A DNA stretch of 64,000 bases from an uncultured Oscillospiraceae bacterium (GTDB taxonomy: Bacteria > Bacillota > Clostridia > Oscillospirales > Oscillospiraceae): the NCBI GenBank assembly GCA_947631865.1, contig CANRNF010000002.1, positions 1 to 64,000 on the forward strand, written 5' to 3'. Positions 47,709-58,518 of this stretch are shown here, piece by piece (position 1 is the stretch's first letter; each line of letters begins with the position of its first letter). The notes beneath the pieces are model-generated. The model did no database searches, was not told the DNA's origin, and was given only the letters and a program-made list of their open reading frames with translations. The translations under genes and the position numbers were made by a program.

Positions 47709-48872
47709 TCACCAGTAAGGCTTCCAATCCCGGGTATAGCGGGTCAGGGCCTCCATGTAGAAGTAGTCGCCCCAGCTGACGCACTCGTCCACGCCCTCCT
47801 GGGTGCAGGTGTTGTAGGGGCTCTTTTTGCTGTAGGTGCCGTGGCGCACAAGGCCGATACCGGCGGGGCCCTCTTTGACCGCGCACAGGCTGGAGACGCT
47901 GGAGAGCATCTGCCCGGCCAGGGTGCGGAACGCTTCCGCCTCGTCGGGGGAGACGAACTTGGCCGCCTCCAGCAGGCCGCAGGCCACGATGGAGGCCGAG
48001 GAGGAGTCCCAGGGCTCGTCGTCGCCGGTGGTGAAGGTCATGTCCCAGTAGGGGATCATGTTGGCCGGCAGCTGGTCCAGGTAATAGGCCAGCACCCGGC
48101 GGAAGGCGTCCAGATACTCCGGCCGGTGGGTGTAGGTGTAGCTGATGGCCGTGCCGTATACGCCCCAGGCCTGGCCCCGGGCCCAGCAGCTGTCGTCCTT
48201 GTAGCCCTGGCAGGTGACGCCCCGGACGGGCGCGCCGGTGACCGGGTCCATAAAGAAGGTGTGGTAGGTGCTGCCGTCGGGGCGGATGGAGTTGGCAAGG
48301 CAGGTGGCCACATGCCTATGGGCCAGGTCGGCGTAATGGCCGTCGCCGCTCACGTCCGTGGCCCAATAAAGCAGGGGCACGTTCAGCAGGCAGTCGATGA
48401 TATACCGGTAGTTGTCGGCGGCGCCCAGCGCCCCCCAGGCCTGGATGAAGCCGCCCTTCTCCTGGAAACGGGAGCAGAGCTGGTCCGCGGCCAGAAGGGC
48501 CGCTTTCTTCGCCTTTTCAGAGCCGGTGAGCTTATAGGCGGACACGCAGCTGAGGCTGTAGAGAAAGCCCATGTCGTGGTGGTCCACCTCGATCTTGTTC
48601 TCGATGCGGTACAGGAAGCTGTCCACCAGGTGCAGGGCGGCATCTTTAAAAGCCTCGTCGCCGGTGTGCTCATAGGCAAGCCATATCTCCCCCGGCCAGA
48701 AGCCGCATGTCCACTGGACGTTGTCGCAGGCGGGGTAGATGTCGTTCACGCTGGAGTGGTTCTGGCAGCGGTCGGTGAAAAGGGGCAGGTTCTGCCGCAC
48801 AAGACCCACCGCCGTGTCCAAGGCCTGGGCAGCCTGGGCGCGGGTGAGCGGGGAAATGTCAAAAGTTTTCAT
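47709..48872 (-). CDS. Glycoside hydrolase family 88 (unsaturated glucuronyl hydrolase-like)
   Basis: WTCGFWPGEIWLAYEHTGDEAF...DHHDMGFLYSLSCV. Confidence 0.9.
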   Translation of the reverse strand: MKTFDISPLTRAQAAQALDTAVGLVRQNLPLFTDRCQNHSSVNDIYPACDNVQWTCGFWPGEIWLAYEHTGDEAFKDAALHLVDSFLYRIENKIEVDHHDMGFLYSLSCVSAYKLTGSEKAKKAALLAADQLCSRFQEKGGFIQAWGALGAADNYRYIIDCLLNVPLLYWATDVSGDGHYADLAHRHVATCLANSIRPDGSTYHTFFMDPVTGAPVRGVTCQGYKDDSCWARGQAWGVYGTAISYTYTHRPEYLDAFRRVLAYYLDQLPANMIPYWDMTFTTGDDEPWDSSSASIVACGLLEAAKFVSPDEAEAFRTLAGQMLSSVSSLCAVKEGPAGIGLVRHGTYSKKSPYNTCTQEGVDECVSWGDYFYMEALTRYTRDWKPYW

Positions 48873-48953
48873 GGCGATCCCTCAAAAAAGGGGCGGGGAC
48901 ATGGGGCAGCTATTGAAACCGCCGCGTGCCCCCGCCGGGTAGTTAAGTTGATA

Positions 48954-49823
48954 TTACCCCTTCAGGCCCGTGGACGCAATACCCTGCACGAAGTATTTCT
49001 GCAGGGACAGGAACACGATGAGCACCGGTATCAGCGCGATGACCGACGCGGCCATGATGAGGCCGTACTCCGCGGAGTACTGGCTGATGAACATGCGAAG
49101 GCCGATCTGGATGGTCTTCAGCTCGTTCTTGGTGAGGTAGATCAGGGGCCCCAAAAAGTCGTTCCAGGTGTTGACGAAGGTGAAGATCACCAGCGTGGAC
49201 ACCGCGGGCAGCGACAGGGGGAGCATGATCTTGGCGTAGATGCCGTACTCGGACAGGCCGTCGATACGGGCCGCCTCGCACAGCTCCGTGGGCACGCCCT
49301 CATAGAACTGCTTCATCAGGAACACGCCGAAGGCGGAGAAGGCCTGCAGCAGGATGATGGCCAGGTGGGTGTTATTGAGGTGCCAGGCCCGCATCATCAT
49401 GAACTGGGGCACCATGTACGCCTGCCAGGGCACGGCGATGGTGGCGATGTAGCCCAGAAACAGGATGTTCTTGCCCCGGAACTGGAGCTTCGCAAAGGCA
49501 TAGGCCGCAAAGCTGGAGGTGAGCACCTGCAGGAAGGTCACCACCACCGTCAGGAAGGCGGTGTTCTTGATGAAGGTCAGCAGGGGGATCTTGGTCCAGA
49601 TGTCTATGTAGTTCTGGGGCCGGGGGTTGGAGGGTATCCACTCGATGGGGAAGGTGAACACGTCCTTGTTCATCTTGAAGGACGCGGAGATCATCCACAC
49701 GAAGGGGACCAGCATCAGCGCGGCGATGAGGATGAGCAGGATGTAGATGAACGTCATCGCGATGGCGTGGTTGCGCCTGCGGGAGCTGTTTTTGATCATT
49801 GCGGTCGGTTCAGACATTTTCAC
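48954..49823 (-). CDS. Carbohydrate ABC transporter permease (MalG type)
   Basis: MPQFMMMRAWHLNNTHLAIILLQAF...EAARIDGLSEYGIYAKIMLPLSLPA. Confidence 0.93.
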   Translation of the reverse strand: MKMSEPTAMIKNSSRRRNHAIAMTFIYILLILIAALMLVPFVWMISASFKMNKDVFTFPIEWIPSNPRPQNYIDIWTKIPLLTFIKNTAFLTVVVTFLQVLTSSFAAYAFAKLQFRGKNILFLGYIATIAVPWQAYMVPQFMMMRAWHLNNTHLAIILLQAFSAFGVFLMKQFYEGVPTELCEAARIDGLSEYGIYAKIMLPLSLPAVSTLVIFTFVNTWNDFLGPLIYLTKNELKTIQIGLRMFISQYSAEYGLIMAASVIALIPVLIVFLSLQKYFVQGIASTGLKG

Positions 49824-49836
49824 ACATCCTCCTTCC

Positions 49837-50748
49837 TCAGTTGTCGCCGGAAGCGCCCTTGAACTGGATGAGGGTTATGATCAGCACCAGGATGAACAGG
49901 ACCATGGAGATGGCGCTGGCATAGCCGTACTTGGGCGTATTCACGAAGGCCACGTTGTAGATGTCGTACACCAGGGTGATGGTGGCGTTGCCGGGACCGC
50001 CCTGGGTGATCATGTACATCTGGTCATATACCTTGAAGGAGGAGATGGTCAGCATGATGACCACGAAGAAGGTGGTGGGGCGGAGCTGGGGCAGCGTCAC
50101 GTTCCAGAAGGTGTGCCACCGGTTGGCCCCGTCCAGGCTGGCCGCCTCTTTCAGGTCCGGGTTGATGCCCTGCAGGCCCGCCAGGTATATGACCATGTAA
50201 TAGCCCATGTTCTTCCACACGCTGAACAGGATGACGGTGATCATGGCCGTATCCTTGCCCGCCGCCCAGCGGGGCAGATTCTCCACGCCCAGGCGGGACA
50301 GGATCATGTTGATCGGACCCATGGAGGGGCTGAAGATCATATTCCACACCGCGGCCACCGCCACCAGCGAGGCCACGTAGGGGAAGAAGGATACCGTGCG
50401 GAAGAAGTTGCGCAGCTTCACGTTCTGGTTCAGCAGGATCGCGAGGCCCAGGGAGCATATCAGCGTCAGCGGTACCGTGCCCAGGGAAAAGACGATGGTG
50501 TTGACGAAGGCCTTTTTGAAGACCCTGTCGCCCAGCAGGTCCTTGAAGTTCTGCAGGCCGATGAACTCGATGTCATGCACGCCGTCCCACTTGCAGAAGG
50601 CCAGGGCGATGGCGAACACCATGGGCACCAGGGTGATGACGCAGAAGCCGATGAAGTTGGGAGCGATGAAGCTGTAGGCCACCAGGTTGCTGCGCAGGGC
50701 CTTTTTGCTTTTTCGTTTTACCGCCAGTTGGGTGTTATCTCTTGACAT
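49837..50748 (-). CDS. Carbohydrate ABC transporter permease (MalF/UgpA type)
   Basis: NPDLKEAASLDGANRWHTFWNVTLPQLRPT EAA motif. Confidence 0.93.
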   Translation of the reverse strand: MSRDNTQLAVKRKSKKALRSNLVAYSFIAPNFIGFCVITLVPMVFAIALAFCKWDGVHDIEFIGLQNFKDLLGDRVFKKAFVNTIVFSLGTVPLTLICSLGLAILLNQNVKLRNFFRTVSFFPYVASLVAVAAVWNMIFSPSMGPINMILSRLGVENLPRWAAGKDTAMITVILFSVWKNMGYYMVIYLAGLQGINPDLKEAASLDGANRWHTFWNVTLPQLRPTTFFVVIMLTISSFKVYDQMYMITQGGPGNATITLVYDIYNVAFVNTPKYGYASAISMVLFILVLIITLIQFKGASGDN

Positions 50749-50845
50749 AGGCGACCTCCTGACATGTTTTCAGGAAATGGAGAGCGGGACGGGCGAATAC
50801 GCCCGCCCCGCCTGATAAGTTACCGCAGAAACGTTTAGGTCACGA

Positions 50846-52121
50846 TCAGCCGTTCAGGATGTCCTGGACCTGCTCGTTCATGTTGGCGATGCCCTCGTCC
50901 ACGGTCTCAGCGCCGGTCATGATGGCGTCATGCTCGGTGTTGAGGACGGTCTCGATCTCGCTGGCCTTGTCGGTCAGAGGCATCTCCAGATACACCGCCA
51001 CGGTGTTCAGAGCCTCCACGGAGGCCTCGTCATCGGGGAAGCCCGGGGTAGCGGCAATGATCTGGTTGATGTCGGGGGAGCTGACGGCGGGGAAGGTGCC
51101 GGTGCCGGCCAGGATGGCGGCGGCCTCAGCGGAGGCGCACCAGTCGACGAAGTCGATGGCCAGATCCTTCTTCTCGGAGTTGACGTTGACGGCAAGGCTG
51201 GTCACGGTGCCCAGGGTGGTGCCGGCCTCGACCCCTTCGGGATGGGGATACTTGACCATGCCGAAGTTGACGGGCTCCACGCCGTTGGCCTCGGCCTCGG
51301 CGTTATAGGTCTGCAGGGTAGCCAGGAACCAGCTGCCCATGTTGCACATGGCGGCCTGGCCGTTCTCGAACACGCCGCTGTAGTGAGCGCCGCTGGTCTT
51401 GGCCTCGCCGTAGTCCATGACGATGCCGTCTTCCTGCTCAGCCAGGACCATCTCGTAGTAGGGCTTCAGGAAGTCATAGGTGCCGTCGATGATGGAGTGC
51501 TCGCCATCCAGGATGCCGAACAGGGTCACGTCGGAGCGCCAGGTGTGATAGTGGTTGCCGTAGACCTTCTCGGCGCCCTCGCCGGAGGTCATCTGGCGGG
51601 CCAGCGCGTCGAACTCCTCCATGGTCATGTCGTTGGTGGGATAGTCAACGCCCGCGGCGTCGAACAGGTCCTTGTTGTAGAACAGGACCCAGAAGTCGGA
51701 CCGGAAGGGAACGGCGTAGAAGTTGCCGTCAGCGGCGGTCAGCTGCTCCAGGATGCCGCCGAAGCTCTCCACGGGGGTGGTGAGGTGGTCGTTCATGGGC
51801 TCCAGAACTTCCAGGTTGATCAGGTTGGCATAGCCGGGGATGTCCTTGATGGACAGCACGTCCAGCTCGCCGTTGCCGCCGGCCAGCTGGGTGGCCAGGC
51901 TGGTCATGTAGTCGGTGGAGCCGAGGTCGACGATCTCGATCTTGACGCCCTCATGGCTGGCCTCATAGCCGTCGGCCAGGGCCTGCCAGTAGGCGGTGGA
52001 CTCCAGGTCCCACAGGGCCCAGGTCAGGGTCTCCTCCTCCGCGGCCATCGCGGGGATCGCCAGGGAGAAGCACATCATCAGAGCAAGGACAAGAGCAAGA
52101 AGTTTGCGCATGGTGTTCATC
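50846..52121 (-). CDS. Extracellular sugar-binding protein
   Basis: MNTMRKLLALVLALMMCFSLAIPAMAAEEETLTWALWD; SBP_bac_1-like; GGAGG RBS before ATG 52121. Confidence 0.9.
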
Positions 52122-52431
52122 CTCCAATTAAAATGTATTTTGCCGGCAGGCATGCCCGCCGACCCTTTCTGGTCTGATTTTAATGTATGATTGTGATAAA
52201 AAGGCATGGTATTTTTCAAGAAAAACCATATAATTTTTACGGTTTTGGTCCATTATTCCTGAAAACATATAATATTTCTCGCAAAACATGTAAAATTTCC
52301 GTTTCACCAAAACGCACGGTCGGAACGGGGACCCATTTTGTGCGCTTTGCGCAAGTTTTCCTTGACAGGGCGAGAGATGGTGGGATACCATAAATTTAAT
52401 AGATACGCCGGGAGAGGGGAGGGACGCCGCT

Positions 52432-54240
52432 GTGGAAAAAGGCAGAAGGATGCGCCGGGGAAGCATCCAGCGGCGGGTGCTCCTGCTGGCGCTGGTGTTC
52501 ACCCTCTTGGCGGCGGCGGTCATCGCCGTTGGCAGCGCCAGGGTGATGGCGGCCCGGCTGGAGAGCACGGCTTTCCGCTCGGCGGAGTACGCTCTGGAGA
52601 CTGCCTCCTCTGCCGTCCGCAGCGGGATAGACGAGGTGGACTCTCTGGCCGCCTGGTGCTCGGCGGATCCCTCCATCCGCACATGGCTTTTGGAGGGCGG
52701 CAGCCAGTCGAGAAAGCAGAACGTGTACATCACCCTCACGGGCAAGTTCAACTCCATGCGGGCGGCGCCCTATTTACAGCACTTCGTCCTCTTCAGCGCC
52801 GACGGCAGCTACATGAGCTTCGGTACCTACAGCAGCCAGGTCGCCGTGAATCTGGGCAGCGAGGAGGCCCGCGCGTCCCTGCCCGGCTTCGGAGAGGAGG
52901 AAAGCTGGCGGCAGATCGTGTCCGACCCCCTGGTGCTGGCCAGCCGTGCGCCGGACAGCATCCCCATCGTCCGGGCCCTCACCAACGCAAACGGACACAT
53001 GGGCCGGGTCTGCATCGGCGTGTCCCCGTCCCTCATCACCGACGCCCTGCGCACCATCAGCCTCACCGACGGCGGGCGGCTCTACTGGAGGATGGGGGGC
53101 ATGCTCTACGCGGTGGAGGAGGGAAAGCTCACCCAGGCGGAGCCTATGACGGACTTGGAACCGTATGCCATGCGCTCCGACGAGACCCTCTCTCCCGACA
53201 CGGAGCTTTTTAAGACGGAGCGGGACGGGCAGGACCTCTATATAGTGAGCCGCCCGGTGGGGGTGCATGACCTATATCTCGTGGAGACCATGCCCCGGCC
53301 CGTGTACGCCGGCATGGTCGGCGCGCTGTTGTCGCCCGCGGCGGCCAGCTTGCTGGTGATATTCCTCCTGGGCGTGGTGCTGGCGGCGATGCTCCATAAG
53401 CAGGTGGCCGAACCGGTGGTGGCCCTGCGCCGCCGGATAGAGCGTATCAGCGCCGGGGACTTCACGGTGGACCCGGATATCGAGTGGAACAACGAGATGG
53501 GGGACATCGGCCGGGGCCTGAATCAGGTGTCCCGGAGCATCACCGCCCTCATGGACAAGCGCATCGAGGACGAGAAGCAGAAGCAGGATATGGAATACCG
53601 TATGCTGCAAAATCAGATCAACCCCCACTTCATCTATAACGCCCTCAACAGCATCAAGTGGATGGCGGCCATCCAGCACGCCCCCGGTATCGAGGAGATG
53701 GTGACGGCCCTGTCCCGGCTTTTGAAGAGCGTTTCCAAGGGCAACGAGCGGCTGGTGCCGCTCTATGAGGAGTTCGCGCTGCTGAACGACTATTTCACCA
53801 TCGAGCAGTACCGCTACGGGGGCACCATCACCCTGGACGTGGACTACATCGAGGACGAGGCCCTGGCGAGGGAGTGCCTCATCCCCCGGTTTACCCTCCA
53901 GCCCCTGGTGGAGAACGCCATCTTCCACGGTATCGAGCCCAAGGGCCGGGCCGGGGAGATACGCCTCACGGTGACCCGGGAGCGGGAGAGCGGGGACGTG
54001 CTGCTTAAGCTCCACGACGACGGCGTGGGCATGACGGCGGAGCAGGCGGAAAAGGCTCTTTCCGAGCCCAGCCCCGAGGAGGCGGCAGCCAAGTTCCGCC
54101 ATGTGGGCATGTGGAACGTCCACAGGCGGCTGCAGTATATCTTCGGGGAAGCCTATGGCCTGGCCATTGAGAGCACGCCCGGCGTGGGCACCACCGTCAC
54201 GGTCCGGCTGCCTGGCCGGGAGGGGGAGGGGAGAGAATGA
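52432..54240 (+). CDS. YesM/LytS-type sensor histidine kinase
   Basis: QNQINPHFIYNALNSIKWMA H-box, HATPase; GTG start. Confidence 0.92.
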   Translation: MEKGRRMRRGSIQRRVLLLALVFTLLAAAVIAVGSARVMAARLESTAFRSAEYALETASSAVRSGIDEVDSLAAWCSADPSIRTWLLEGGSQSRKQNVYITLTGKFNSMRAAPYLQHFVLFSADGSYMSFGTYSSQVAVNLGSEEARASLPGFGEEESWRQIVSDPLVLASRAPDSIPIVRALTNANGHMGRVCIGVSPSLITDALRTISLTDGGRLYWRMGGMLYAVEEGKLTQAEPMTDLEPYAMRSDETLSPDTELFKTERDGQDLYIVSRPVGVHDLYLVETMPRPVYAGMVGALLSPAAASLLVIFLLGVVLAAMLHKQVAEPVVALRRRIERISAGDFTVDPDIEWNNEMGDIGRGLNQVSRSITALMDKRIEDEKQKQDMEYRMLQNQINPHFIYNALNSIKWMAAIQHAPGIEEMVTALSRLLKSVSKGNERLVPLYEEFALLNDYFTIEQYRYGGTITLDVDYIEDEALARECLIPRFTLQPLVENAIFHGIEPKGRAGEIRLTVTRERESGDVLLKLHDDGVGMTAEQAEKALSEPSPEEAAAKFRHVGMWNVHRRLQYIFGEAYGLAIESTPGVGTTVTVRLPGREGEGRE

Positions 54241-55502
54241 TCCGGGTATATCTTGCGGACGACGAGCCCCTGGTCCTCATCGGGATGCAGGGAATATTGG
54301 ACTGGTCCAGCCTGGGCTATGAGATCGTGGGCACGGCCTCCAACGGCGCGGACGCCCTGCGGGACGTGGAGGCCCTCCACCCGGACATCGTGATCACGGA
54401 CATCATGATGCCCCTGATGGACGGGCTGGAACTGGCGGAGACCTGCCGGAAGAGGGATCCCACCCTGCCGGTGTTCATCATCCTCACCAGCTACGAGCAG
54501 GTCGACTACATGAAGCGCAGCATCCGATTTGGGGCTGTGGAGTATCTGAACAAGATGGACCTGACGGCCCAGAGCCTGCGGGCGGCATTGGAGCGGGCCC
54601 GGAAGGCCGTGGAGAAGGAGATGGTCCTGCGGGCGCCGGCGGCGCCGCCGGCGGGGAGCGTGGATATGTACCGGGAGCGGTTTTTCCTGCAGCTCTACGG
54701 CGGCTTCTTCACGGAGCGGGAGACCTTCGACCGGGCGGCGGAGGAGCTGAGCCTTACGTTCGACGCGCCCTTTTACACCGTGGCGCTGGCGGAGCTTCAA
54801 TGCTCCGATGAGGAGACGGCCCGGTCCCCCGGCCTGAGCGCCGGCGTCACCGGCATGGCGGCCAAGACCATGCCCCGGTATATGCCCTGCTGGGTGACCG
54901 GGCTGGATCTGCGGCATTTTTCCGTGCTGATCCCCCTGCAGGACCGGCAGGGCCTGACGGAGCAGCTAAGGCCCGTGCTGGAGAAGACGGGGGAGATACT
55001 TTATAAGTATTTCAGCACGCCCCTCTATTGGGTGGTGGGCCCGCCGGTGGCGGACATCCTGCAAGCCGGCCGGAGCCAGCAGGCGGCCATGGACGCCCTG
55101 CCCCTGCTGGGGGCGGCGAGGCCGGTATGCTTCTGCCCGGAAACTCCCGCCGGTTCCCCTGACAGCCGGACGCGGCTGGTGGCCCAGGCCCAGGAGTATA
55201 TCCGCCGGAACCTGAATAAGCGCCTGTCCCTGAACGACGTGGCCTCCGCCTTCAACTTCAGCCCCAACTATCTCAGCCAGATGTTCTCCCAGAACGGGCG
55301 GAGCTTCGTGGAGTTCGTCACCAGCGCCCGCATCGAGGCGGCCAAGCACCTGATGGCATCCACGGACATGAAGATATACGAGATCAGCGAGCGGGTGGGC
55401 TTTGACAGCGCCTTCTATTTCAGCAAGGTGTTCAAGAAGCTGGAGGGCGTCAGCCCCCGGGAGTATATGAAAAAGCTGAGGGATCAGGTCGATGATACGT
55501 GA
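54237..55502 (+). CDS. YesN-type response regulator with AraC DNA-binding domain
   Basis: VYLADDEPLVLIGMQGIL receiver, C-terminal AraC HTH. Confidence 0.93.
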   Translation: MIRVYLADDEPLVLIGMQGILDWSSLGYEIVGTASNGADALRDVEALHPDIVITDIMMPLMDGLELAETCRKRDPTLPVFIILTSYEQVDYMKRSIRFGAVEYLNKMDLTAQSLRAALERARKAVEKEMVLRAPAAPPAGSVDMYRERFFLQLYGGFFTERETFDRAAEELSLTFDAPFYTVALAELQCSDEETARSPGLSAGVTGMAAKTMPRYMPCWVTGLDLRHFSVLIPLQDRQGLTEQLRPVLEKTGEILYKYFSTPLYWVVGPPVADILQAGRSQQAAMDALPLLGAARPVCFCPETPAGSPDSRTRLVAQAQEYIRRNLNKRLSLNDVASAFNFSPNYLSQMFSQNGRSFVEFVTSARIEAAKHLMASTDMKIYEISERVGFDSAFYFSKVFKKLEGVSPREYMKKLRDQVDDT

Positions 55503-57315
55503 ACTTCTGGAAAAGAGCGCCTGGACGGCCCAAAAGCCCCGCCTGGCCCCGGCCGTGGGGAGCGGGGCGTGGAAGGCGCTCCCGGCTGCGGAGCGAATGC
55601 TCGCGGCGGGGGACGAGGCGCTGCGCACGGCAAAAAAGCCGCCCATATTGCCCTTAAAGCTGTGGCTGGCCTATACGGAGCGGGGCGACCGGACAGGTTA
55701 TGAGACGCCCTACTTCGCCCGGCGGCGGACGCTGTGCGATCTCGTGATGGCGGAGTGCGTCTCCGGCCGGGGGCGGTATATCCCCGCCATCGCGGACTAT
55801 CTGTGGGCCATCTGCGAGGAGAGCGCCTGGCAGCTGCCCGCCCACAACGTGTACGTGAGAGACACGCCGGCCCTTCCCCTGCCGGACATAAAGCGGCCGG
55901 TGGTTGACCTGTTCGCCGCGGAGACGGGGGCCACGATGGCGCTGGCCCGCTTGCTGCTGGGCCGTGAGCTGGACAAGCATGCCCCCGGACTGGCCGGGCG
56001 GGTGAGGGGTGAGGTCCGCCGGCGGGTGCTGCGGCCCTATCTTAACGACCACTTCTGGTGGATGGCGGACACGGATGATCCCAGGGACAAGCCCGTGTGC
56101 AACTGGACCCCCTGGTGCACCCAGAACGTGCTGCTGGCCGCGGCGGCGCTGCTGCCGGCCCGGGCATTGCCTCCCTATGTGAACAAAGCGGCGGCGGGGC
56201 TGGACAGCTTTCTTGCCGAATATGGCCAGGACGGCTGCTGCAACGAGGGGGCCCAATATTACGGTCACGCGGCGCTGACGCTTTATAGCGCCCTGGAGCT
56301 TATGTGCCAAATGGCGCCGGGGGTGTTGGACGACCTGTGGAAGGAGCCGAAGCTGCGCCACATGGCGGAGTACATCGTACATATGCACGTGGCGGGGCCT
56401 TACTATCTCAATTTCGCCGACTGCAGCCCCCTGGCGGGGCGGCGGGGCGCGCGGGAATATCTGTTCGCCAAGCGGGTGGGCAGCGAGTCCCTGCGGACCC
56501 TGGCGGCTATGGATGCGGCGGAGGAGGCCCGGGAAAACCCCGCGGACAACTCCGGGGGCATCAGCCTCTATGAGCGCATCCAGACCGCTTTCGCGGAGGA
56601 GGAGATGCTGGCCGAGGCGGAAGAGCATAAGGGCCGGCCCATCCCCGCCGCGCCGGATATATGGTACCCCAGCGTGGGGGTGCTCTCCGTCCGGCGGGGG
56701 GCCTATATGCTGGGGGCCAAGGCCGGCTGCAACGACGACAGCCACAACCACAACGACACAGGCAGTCTCATCCTCTATAAGGACGGCCGGCCCCTGCTCA
56801 TCGACGTGGGCGTGGAGAGCTATACCGCCAAGACCTTCAGCGACCGGCGCTATGAGATATGGACCATGCAGTCCAGCTGGCACAACCTGCCGGAATTCGA
56901 CCCGGCGGGCGGGCAATACCAGCAGCTGCCCGGCCCGGACGCCCGGGCGGAGCATGTGGAGGTGGACCCGGACCTTTCCGGCATATCCATGGACATTGCC
57001 GCGGCCTATGGGCCTGTACCGGGGCTGGGGAGCTACCGCCGGCGGATGGCCCTTGACGCCTCGGGTCTTACAGTAGAGGAAGCCACCGACTATCCGGGTG
57101 CTGTCGCCCTCAGCCTCATGAGCGCCGAAAAGCCGGAGGCAGAGGGAGATACCGTCCGCTTCGGGACGCTGGGCCAGGCCGTGGTGCGCGGCGCGGACCG
57201 CATCACATGGGAGGCGGTCCCTGTCCGGGATGAGCGGCTGCGGGCGGCCTGGCCGGAGACGATCTACCGGACGCGGATATATTTCACCGGCAAAGTGAAA
57301 GTGGAAGTGCGTTAA
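55492..57315 (+). CDS. Heparinase II/III-like polysaccharide lyase
   Basis: NDDSHNHNDTGSLILYKDGRPLLIDVGVESYTAKTFSDRRYEIW. Confidence 0.85.
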   Translation: MIRELLEKSAWTAQKPRLAPAVGSGAWKALPAAERMLAAGDEALRTAKKPPILPLKLWLAYTERGDRTGYETPYFARRRTLCDLVMAECVSGRGRYIPAIADYLWAICEESAWQLPAHNVYVRDTPALPLPDIKRPVVDLFAAETGATMALARLLLGRELDKHAPGLAGRVRGEVRRRVLRPYLNDHFWWMADTDDPRDKPVCNWTPWCTQNVLLAAAALLPARALPPYVNKAAAGLDSFLAEYGQDGCCNEGAQYYGHAALTLYSALELMCQMAPGVLDDLWKEPKLRHMAEYIVHMHVAGPYYLNFADCSPLAGRRGAREYLFAKRVGSESLRTLAAMDAAEEARENPADNSGGISLYERIQTAFAEEEMLAEAEEHKGRPIPAAPDIWYPSVGVLSVRRGAYMLGAKAGCNDDSHNHNDTGSLILYKDGRPLLIDVGVESYTAKTFSDRRYEIWTMQSSWHNLPEFDPAGGQYQQLPGPDARAEHVEVDPDLSGISMDIAAAYGPVPGLGSYRRRMALDASGLTVEEATDYPGAVALSLMSAEKPEAEGDTVRFGTLGQAVVRGADRITWEAVPVRDERLRAAWPETIYRTRIYFTGKVKVEVR

Positions 57316-57336
57316 AGCATTCAGGAGGGAAGACAA

Positions 57337-58152
57337 ATGCCACAGGAACCCATCAAGCTGAAGATACTGGACGCGGCGGGCCGGGTGCTTCTGACAGCCC
57401 CGGCGGCGGAGCAGGTGAGCCTCGTCTACGCCAACGCCTATGCCCCCGGAGACCGGGTGGCCCTGGAGATCGGCCAGCCGGGGCAGTACTGCGTGGTGCA
57501 GTTCGAGGACACCATGCCTCCGGCACTGATATACGTGGTGAAAAGGGAGATCAACTTCGCAATCCCCTTTGGGGAACAGGCCAGCGTCTTTAATCCCAAG
57601 AGCTTCACCGGCTCCTGCCATGTGGTCCGGGCCCGGCTGGCGGAGCCGGAGGAGATCGCCGCCCGGCGGAACCTGGCCTTCGATCCCTACGACAGCCACG
57701 GCGACACCGGGTTTTATCCCCATGCCGCCGCCAATGTGGAGACCCGGGGGGAGGCGGTGTTCGCCGCCCGCAACGCCATCGACGGCGTATATGAAAACGA
57801 CGCCCACGGCGTCTGGCCCTACCAGAGCTGGGGCATCAACCGGGACCCCAACGCCGCGCTGACCCTCTCCTTTGGCCGGCCGGTGACGGTAGACGAGCTG
57901 CGCCTCACCCTGCGGGCGGATTTTCCCCACGACAGCTGGTGGACCAGCGCCACGGTCCGCTTCAGCGACGGGAGCGAGGAGACTCTTTCCCTGCGCCGGG
58001 ACGCCGCCCCCCAGCGGTTCCCCATCGCGCCCCGCACGGTCACGGAGCTGACGCTCTTTAAGCTCATCAAGGCGGACGACCCCAGCCCCTTCCCGGCCCT
58101 GACCCAGATCGAGGCCTGGGGCACCGAGACGCCGGCAAGTGATCCAATATAG
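57337..58152 (+). CDS. Uncharacterized protein with discoidin-like C-terminal half
   Basis: ARNAIDGVYENDAHGVWPYQSWGIN..LTLSFGRPVTVDELRLTLRADFPHDSWW. Confidence 0.6.
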   Translation: MPQEPIKLKILDAAGRVLLTAPAAEQVSLVYANAYAPGDRVALEIGQPGQYCVVQFEDTMPPALIYVVKREINFAIPFGEQASVFNPKSFTGSCHVVRARLAEPEEIAARRNLAFDPYDSHGDTGFYPHAAANVETRGEAVFAARNAIDGVYENDAHGVWPYQSWGINRDPNAALTLSFGRPVTVDELRLTLRADFPHDSWWTSATVRFSDGSEETLSLRRDAAPQRFPIAPRTVTELTLFKLIKADDPSPFPALTQIEAWGTETPASDPI

Positions 58153-58170
58153 ACAGGGAGGACGGATACG

Positions 58171-58485
58171 ATGATACGCAAGGGGTTCAAAATGAAGCTG
58201 TATCCCGGCATGGCAGAGGAGTACGCCCGGCGGCACAACGCCCTCTGGCAGGAGATGCGGGATATGATCCACGAGTATGGCGGGCACAATTACTCCATCT
58301 ATCTGGACGTGGAGACCAACGTGCTCTACGGCTATATCGAGATCGAGGACGAGGCGCGCTGGGCCGCGTCGGCGGATACGCCCATCAACCGCAAGTGGTG
58401 GGACTACATGGCCGATATCATGGACACGAATCCGGACAACAGCCCCGTCTCCACGGACCTGCTGCCGGTGTTCCACCTGGACTGA
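58171..58485 (+). CDS. rhaM: L-rhamnose mutarotase
   Basis: 104 aa, MKLYPGMAEEYARRHNALWQEM...NYSIYLDVETNVLYGYIEIED. Confidence 0.92.
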   Translation: MIRKGFKMKLYPGMAEEYARRHNALWQEMRDMIHEYGGHNYSIYLDVETNVLYGYIEIEDEARWAASADTPINRKWWDYMADIMDTNPDNSPVSTDLLPVFHLD

Positions 58486-58518
58486 CAGCGGCTGAATAAT
58501 ACCGACAGGGGTGATGAT

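Noticed and set aside
55654-58476. 940-aa minus-strand ORF
   Set aside because: Antisense shadow of the heparinase-like, discoidin-like and rhaM genes.
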